Origin: Lachnospiraceae bacterium
GTDB taxonomy: Bacteria; Bacillota; Clostridia; Lachnospirales; Lachnospiraceae
DNA: 64,000 nt
Assembly (NCBI GenBank): GCA_017962825.1
Contig: JAGCUO010000201.1
Coordinates: 1-64,000 of the forward strand
Direction of reading: 5' to 3'
The notes under the pieces are model-generated. The model made no database searches. It was not told the origin of the DNA and was given only the letters and a program-made list of their open reading frames with translations. The position numbers and the translations under genes are program-made. Every line of letters starts with the position of its first letter. Positions within the stretch are counted from its first letter, which is position 1. This document shows positions 60,142 through 64,000 of the stretch, piece after piece.

Positions 60142-61503
60142 ATGTTAGAAAAAACTTTTAAACTGAAGGAGAATGGTACCGACGTAAAAACAGAAGTCAT
60201 TGCCGGTATTACAACCTTCATGGCGATGGCCTATATCCTGGCTGTCAACCCCAACATCCTTTCCGCATCAGGAATGAATGGTCAGGCTATTCTCATCGCA
60301 ACCGCACTTTCCGCATTCATCGGAACCATGTGCATGGCTTTTATGGCCAATTACCCCTTTGCCCTTGCTCCCGGACTCGGACTTAATGCATACTTTGCAT
60401 ACACCGTTTGCGGATCAATGGGTTATTCATGGCAGTTTGCTCTCTTTGCAGTATTTATCGAAGGAATTATTTTCGTAGTTCTTTCCGTAACTCCCGTAAG
60501 AGAAGCGATTTTCAATGCAATTCCCCTTCAGCTTAAAAAGGGCGTTTCCGTAGGTATCGGTCTTTTCGTAGCATTCATCGGACTTCAGAACGGTAAGATC
60601 GTTGTCGGCGGAGCTACTCTTGTTACCATCGTTCCTTTTAAGTCTGAGTTCCATACTACCGGTGCATGGGCACTTCTTACCATCATCGGCGTTCTGATCA
60701 TTTCAATTCTTCATGTAAAGAAAGTTAAGGGTGCGATCCTTATCGGTATTTTTGCAACCTGGATCCTTGGTATTCTTTTCGAATTGACCGGAATTTATAC
60801 TCCCGATCCCGAACTTGGTTTCTATACCACCATCCCTCATGATCTTACCAGCTTCTCATTTGCATCCATCGGTGAGACCTTTGGTGCTTGCTTCTCATCT
60901 GCTGCATTTGAAAGCTTTAACGCTCTTGATTTTGTGGTTATCATGTTTGCATTCCTGTTCGTTGACGTATTCGATACTCTCGGAACTCTCATCGGATGTG
61001 CAGATAAGGAAGATATGCTTGACAAGGAAGGAAAGCTTCCCAGAATCCGTCCCGCACTTCTTGCAGACGCTATCGCTACCAGCTGCGGCGCAGTTCTCGG
61101 AACTTCTACCACCACTACTTTCGTAGAGAGTTCATCAGGTGTTTCGGCAGGAGGACGTACCGGACTTGCATCTGTTGTAACCGGACTTCTTTTCCTTGTT
61201 TCACTGATCCTTTCACCCCTCTTCATTTCAATCCCCGGATTTGCAACCGCTCCCGCGCTTGTTTTCGTCGGATTCCTTATGATGAGTTCAATTACGGGTA
61301 TCGATCTTAAGGATCCTACCGAGGCTATTCCCGCATTCCTTGCACTTCTCGTTATGCCTCTTGTATACAGCATTTCAGACGGTATCTGCATGGGTGTTAT
61401 CTCTTACGTTGTAATTAACCTTTGCTCCGGCAACGCTAAGAAGATCAAGCCTCTTATGTATGTACTTGCAATACTTTTCATTCTCAAGTACGCATTTCTT
61501 TAA
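60142..61503 (+). CDS. AzgA-family purine (guanine/hypoxanthine) permease
   Basis: This 453-residue membrane transporter has about 13 hydrophobic segments. Family stretches are TEVIAGITTFMAMAYILAVNP, APGLGLNAYFAYTV, KKGVSVGIGLFVAFIGLQN, FVDVFDTLGTLIG and GTSTTTTFVESSSGVSAGGRTGL. The DTLGT and ESSSG parts carry the substrate-binding acids. It imports purine bases and ends the salvage block, followed by a strong terminator. Confidence 0.94.
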   Translation: MLEKTFKLKENGTDVKTEVIAGITTFMAMAYILAVNPNILSASGMNGQAILIATALSAFIGTMCMAFMANYPFALAPGLGLNAYFAYTVCGSMGYSWQFALFAVFIEGIIFVVLSVTPVREAIFNAIPLQLKKGVSVGIGLFVAFIGLQNGKIVVGGATLVTIVPFKSEFHTTGAWALLTIIGVLIISILHVKKVKGAILIGIFATWILGILFELTGIYTPDPELGFYTTIPHDLTSFSFASIGETFGACFSSAAFESFNALDFVVIMFAFLFVDVFDTLGTLIGCADKEDMLDKEGKLPRIRPALLADAIATSCGAVLGTSTTTTFVESSSGVSAGGRTGLASVVTGLLFLVSLILSPLFISIPGFATAPALVFVGFLMMSSITGIDLKDPTEAIPAFLALLVMPLVYSISDGICMGVISYVVINLCSGNAKKIKPLMYVLAILFILKYAFL

Positions 61504-61512
61504 TTGATCAAA

Positions 61513-61549
61513 GCCCTGCGGAGAGTTTTCTTTTCGCAGGGCGTTTTTT
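61513..61549 (+). terminator. Terminator after the purine permease gene
   Basis: GCCCTGCG (61513-61520) pairs with CGCAGGGC (61535-61542), followed by GTTTTTT. Its presence argues against starting the next gene at the TTG at 61504. Confidence 0.92.
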
Positions 61550-61554
61550 GGGAT

Positions 61555-63237
61555 ATGTACGGATTAATTTTTATAGTAATAATCTTAATACTTCTGATCA
61601 TCAGCGGTATCAGAATGGCCAAAGAGGAATCTGCAAAGATTACCTCTTTTATTCGTGATAGCTTCGGCAAGGCTTCCAGAAGAAAGCTGACCGAGACACG
61701 TAAAGAGTCTTTGAAATTTAATCTGGATCAATTTCTTTCTTTGAAAGAGGAAGGAGATTATCTCGATGAACTTACCTGGTCGGATACGGGGATGGAAGAT
61801 ATTTTCCTGCAGATGGATAATTGTCTCAGTTCTGCAGGTGAAGAGTATCTTTACAGACGGCTTCACGACCTTTCATGTACCACTGACGAAATTGCTCATA
61901 CAGACAAGATCGTCACTGAGCTTTATGACGATGAATCTCTCAGGATTTCGCTGGGAAAAGCTCTTCATGAGCTGGGATTTGTTAAGGACAGATCTCTTCC
62001 CGAATATCTGGATAAGATACTTTCTACGGACCGTATTTTAAATCCGTTTTTCCATATTCTTTGCGATATTTTGTATATTCCTGCCGTTGTACTTACCTTT
62101 ATCAAACCTGTAGTCGGAGTTGTATTCATATTTATTATCATTCTTCTTCAGGTTTCATCCTATTTTTCCTTTAAAAGAAAAGCCGATGAGTGCTTAAGCG
62201 GTTTTTCCATGATCATGGGGCTTGCTTCCATGGGAAAAGTTCTTCCTTCGGGAGGAGATAGCGAAACCGGCAAATTAATAACCGAGTTGTCGGACGAACT
62301 TAAAAAGATCAGACTTAAAACGACATTTTCCGCACTTGTGATAAATTCCGGCTCAAATTCCACCGGCGGAATTTTCTCGATGCTTTTTACATATATCAAT
62401 CTTTTATTCCATTTTGACCTTATTGCAGCTCAGATACTTTTGGGTAAGATAGGAGCTTCCAAGGAAACCATTCTTAAAGCTTATGAACAGACCGGTTTTC
62501 TTGATATGTGTCTGGCTCTTTCTTCCTACAGGGCATTTCTTGAGGGTAAATGCACATTTTGCAGGCCTGTATTTAAAGAAGGCGCCACTATTACCATAAA
62601 GGATGGCTTTAATCCGCTTCTGGATGCACCTGTTCCGAATGATGTACATAACGAAGGCGGTATCCTTATAACAGGTTCCAATGCCAGCGGTAAATCCACC
62701 TATATGAGGATGATCGCCGTAAATGCCATACTTGCAAGAACGATTTCCACATGTCCTGCCAAAGAGTACGAAGGATCTCTTTTTGCCATATATTCATCAA
62801 TTGCTGTAAATGATTCGATCTTAAAGGGCGAGAGCTACTTTATGGCCGAGATAAGAAGCCTTAAGAGGATAGTGGATGCTGCGGATAAGACCGGAAAACC
62901 TGTTATCTGCTTTATCGATGAGATATTTAAGGGTACAAATACGGCTGAGAGAATAGCGGCTGCAGATGCGGTTCTTCATTATCTCAGGGAACGAAATGTT
63001 CTGGTTTTTGCGGCTACCCATGACCATGAGCTTACGACTTTGGCGGCGGACCGTTATGATAATGTACATTTCAGTGAGAAAATAGAGGGAGATGACGTTT
63101 TATTTACCTATAAACTGGAAAAAGGCCCCTCTGTAAGTACCAATGCCATCGCACTTTTAAGGAAAAACGGCTTTCCCGAAGAGGTTATCGCAAAGAGCGA
63201 AAAATTGTGTGCTTCCCTTGACTCTAAAGCCCCCTAA
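61555..63237 (+). CDS. Membrane-anchored MutS-like ATPase
   Basis: A membrane segment at residues 2-18 and a pair of hydrophobic segments (about 165-205) precede a MutS-type core and ATPase domain. Walker A is GSNASGKST, followed by the MutS signature region (VNDSILKGESYFMAEIRSL), Walker B VICFIDEIFKGTNT and ATHDHEL. The mismatch-recognition and connector domains of MutS are absent, so this is not the mismatch repair protein; its role is unknown. I start at ATG 61555, after the terminator, giving 560 residues. Confidence 0.88.
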   Translation: MYGLIFIVIILILLIISGIRMAKEESAKITSFIRDSFGKASRRKLTETRKESLKFNLDQFLSLKEEGDYLDELTWSDTGMEDIFLQMDNCLSSAGEEYLYRRLHDLSCTTDEIAHTDKIVTELYDDESLRISLGKALHELGFVKDRSLPEYLDKILSTDRILNPFFHILCDILYIPAVVLTFIKPVVGVVFIFIIILLQVSSYFSFKRKADECLSGFSMIMGLASMGKVLPSGGDSETGKLITELSDELKKIRLKTTFSALVINSGSNSTGGIFSMLFTYINLLFHFDLIAAQILLGKIGASKETILKAYEQTGFLDMCLALSSYRAFLEGKCTFCRPVFKEGATITIKDGFNPLLDAPVPNDVHNEGGILITGSNASGKSTYMRMIAVNAILARTISTCPAKEYEGSLFAIYSSIAVNDSILKGESYFMAEIRSLKRIVDAADKTGKPVICFIDEIFKGTNTAERIAAADAVLHYLRERNVLVFAATHDHELTTLAADRYDNVHFSEKIEGDDVLFTYKLEKGPSVSTNAIALLRKNGFPEEVIAKSEKLCASLDSKAP

Positions 63238-63318
63238 AAGGTATACTAAATAGTGTGTTTTATAGGCTTTTAGCCCGAATTTTTCGTACAATATGTAGTC
63301 AGCCTTCGGAGGTTTGCT

Positions 63319-63495
63319 ATGGATAAATTTATTGCATTTTCAAATTCATTTTTATCTTACCTGCTTCTTATGGTGATAATTGTCGCAGTGGCAGCACTCG
63401 GGTTTACAGTCGGCAGAATACTGAGGAACAGGAAGGACGCAAAATCGGTTCAGGAAGTTTCTTCAGAAGCTGTTACATCCGGATCCGATAACTGA
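63319..63495 (+). CDS. 58-residue single-pass membrane protein
   Basis: This small ORF starts MDKFIAFSNSF, has one membrane helix (about 12-33, LSYLLLMVIIVAVAALGFTVG) and a basic then acidic cytoplasmic tail. GGAGG lies 8 bases before the ATG, and a strong terminator follows 9 bases after the stop, which supports a real gene. The function is unknown. Confidence 0.75.
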   Translation: MDKFIAFSNSFLSYLLLMVIIVAVAALGFTVGRILRNRKDAKSVQEVSSEAVTSGSDN

Positions 63496-63504
63496 TAGGA
63501 TTTA

Positions 63505-63541
63505 AAAAGGATACGGCGGGTTCGTATCCTTTTATTTTTTT
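63505..63541 (+). terminator. Terminator after the small membrane protein gene
   Basis: AAAAGGATACG pairs with CGTATCCTTTT over a 7-base loop, followed by ATTTTTTT. Confidence 0.92.
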
Positions 63542-63563
63542 CACCTCAATTTCGATCAGCAGC

Positions 63564-64000
63564 ATGAATACATATAATAATAAGACGAGGATCCTTTTGA
63601 TCCTCGATCTTCTGAAAAAGAAAACCGATGATGATCATGCAGTTAAAGCTTCCGACCTTCTTGAATGTATTCGGGAGGAGGGGCTTAAATGTGACAGAAA
63701 GACTTTGTATGATGATATAAAGTCTTTAAATGATGCCGGTTTTGATATTATTCATGAAAACGGAGGGGGTTATAAGCTTGCCTCCAGAGAATTTGAGGAT
63801 GCTGAGCTCAGACTGCTTGCTGACGCCGTATATTCTTCCAGATTTATTTCTGCGGAAAAGACCAAGATCCTGGCCGGCAAGTTAAAAGAGCAGACCAGTA
63901 CATACATGGCGTCATCCATGATCCGGAATATCTATTCATCCGATTCCAAAACTCCCAATGAGGATGTGCTTTATAATGTTGATGCTCTTTCAAGAGCAAT
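63564..64000 (+). CDS. HTH/WYL-type transcriptional regulator, 3' end missing
   Basis: The frame is open to the window edge (about 145 residues). An N-terminal winged HTH (NNKTRILLILDLLKKKTD, CDRKTLYDDIKSLNDAGFDI) is typical of the YafY/WYL regulators, which bind a ligand through a WYL domain further on. A perfect 8-bp stem-loop (63586-63606) lies in codons 8-15 and may lower translation. No clear ribosome site precedes the ATG. Confidence 0.8.
   Translation, partial: MNTYNNKTRILLILDLLKKKTDDDHAVKASDLLECIREEGLKCDRKTLYDDIKSLNDAGFDIIHENGGGYKLASREFEDAELRLLADAVYSSRFISAEKTKILAGKLKEQTSTYMASSMIRNIYSSDSKTPNEDVLYNVDALSRA

Noticed and set aside
61504..61554. TTG 61504 as start of the MutS-like gene
   Set aside because: This would place the permease terminator inside the coding sequence; ATG 61555 follows the terminator and starts directly at the membrane segment.

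Overview
The window is about 64 kb of a low-to-mid GC Firmicutes chromosome, most likely a Lachnospiraceae (Butyrivibrio-like) member. This is inferred from the conserved Clostridia/Bacilli gene order rpmF-plsX-acpP-rnc-smc-ftsY and ylxM-ffh-rpsP-khpA-rimM-trmD-rplS-lepB-rbgA-rnhB-(fliK-like)-(flhB-like)-yraN, from the strong AAGGAGG ribosome binding sites and Gram-positive promoters, and from the protein families. Nearly every gene is on the + strand; only two small genes (about 5.4-5.7 kb and 20.6-21.2 kb) are on the - strand. No phage, insertion sequence or CRISPR array is visible.

Layout: 0-5.4 kb, amino-acid biosynthesis (partial ilvB, an L,D-transpeptidase, serC and serA behind a leader of tandem hairpins). 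5.4-9.5 kb, a DUF1015 protein, a GlgB-like branching-enzyme homologue that has lost two catalytic residues, and tRNA-Thr(CGU). 9.6-16.7 kb, argH, asd, an EAL/degenerate-GGDEF protein, topoisomerase III and a hexapeptide-repeat protein. 16.7-21.2 kb, a TrpXYZ-type ABC importer behind palindrome-rich control DNA, small membrane proteins and a lipoprotein. 21.3-30.3 kb, the fatty-acid/phospholipid and SRP-receptor operon, then ilvA. 30.3-40.3 kb, the SRP/ribosome-maturation/secretion cluster. 40.3-49.4 kb, a two-component system, prs, a DUF512 radical-SAM-like protein, der, plsY and gpsA. 49.3-56.2 kb, an unusual five-gene run of degenerate kinase and receiver proteins ending in a MoxR AAA+ ATPase and a VWA protein. 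56.3-61.5 kb, tyrS and nucleoside salvage (purine nucleoside phosphorylase, cytidine deaminase, MTA/SAH-type deaminase, purine permease). 61.5-64 kb, a membrane-anchored MutS-like ATPase, a 58-aa membrane protein and the start of a WYL-type regulator.

Main points of interest: (1) the 49.3-56.2 kb run looks like an undescribed phosphorelay coupled to a MoxR/VWA pair. It has a kinase-like protein without its His, a HisKA-REC-REC-HPt protein without an ATPase domain, and a double receiver overlapping the MoxR start codon. (2) Two normally essential GTPase genes, ffh and der, are each cut by an in-frame stop (TGA and TAG) with the conserved remainder continuing in the same frame; ffh also has an odd P-loop residue. 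Sequence error and real lesion cannot be told apart here. (3) The GlgB-like protein appears to be a pseudoenzyme. (4) Several palindromic elements stand out: six hairpins with three ribosome-binding-site copies before serC, a 20-bp perfect palindrome before rpmF, inverted repeats around the ABC-importer and argH promoters, and a terminator-like stem inside the DUF2752 gene.
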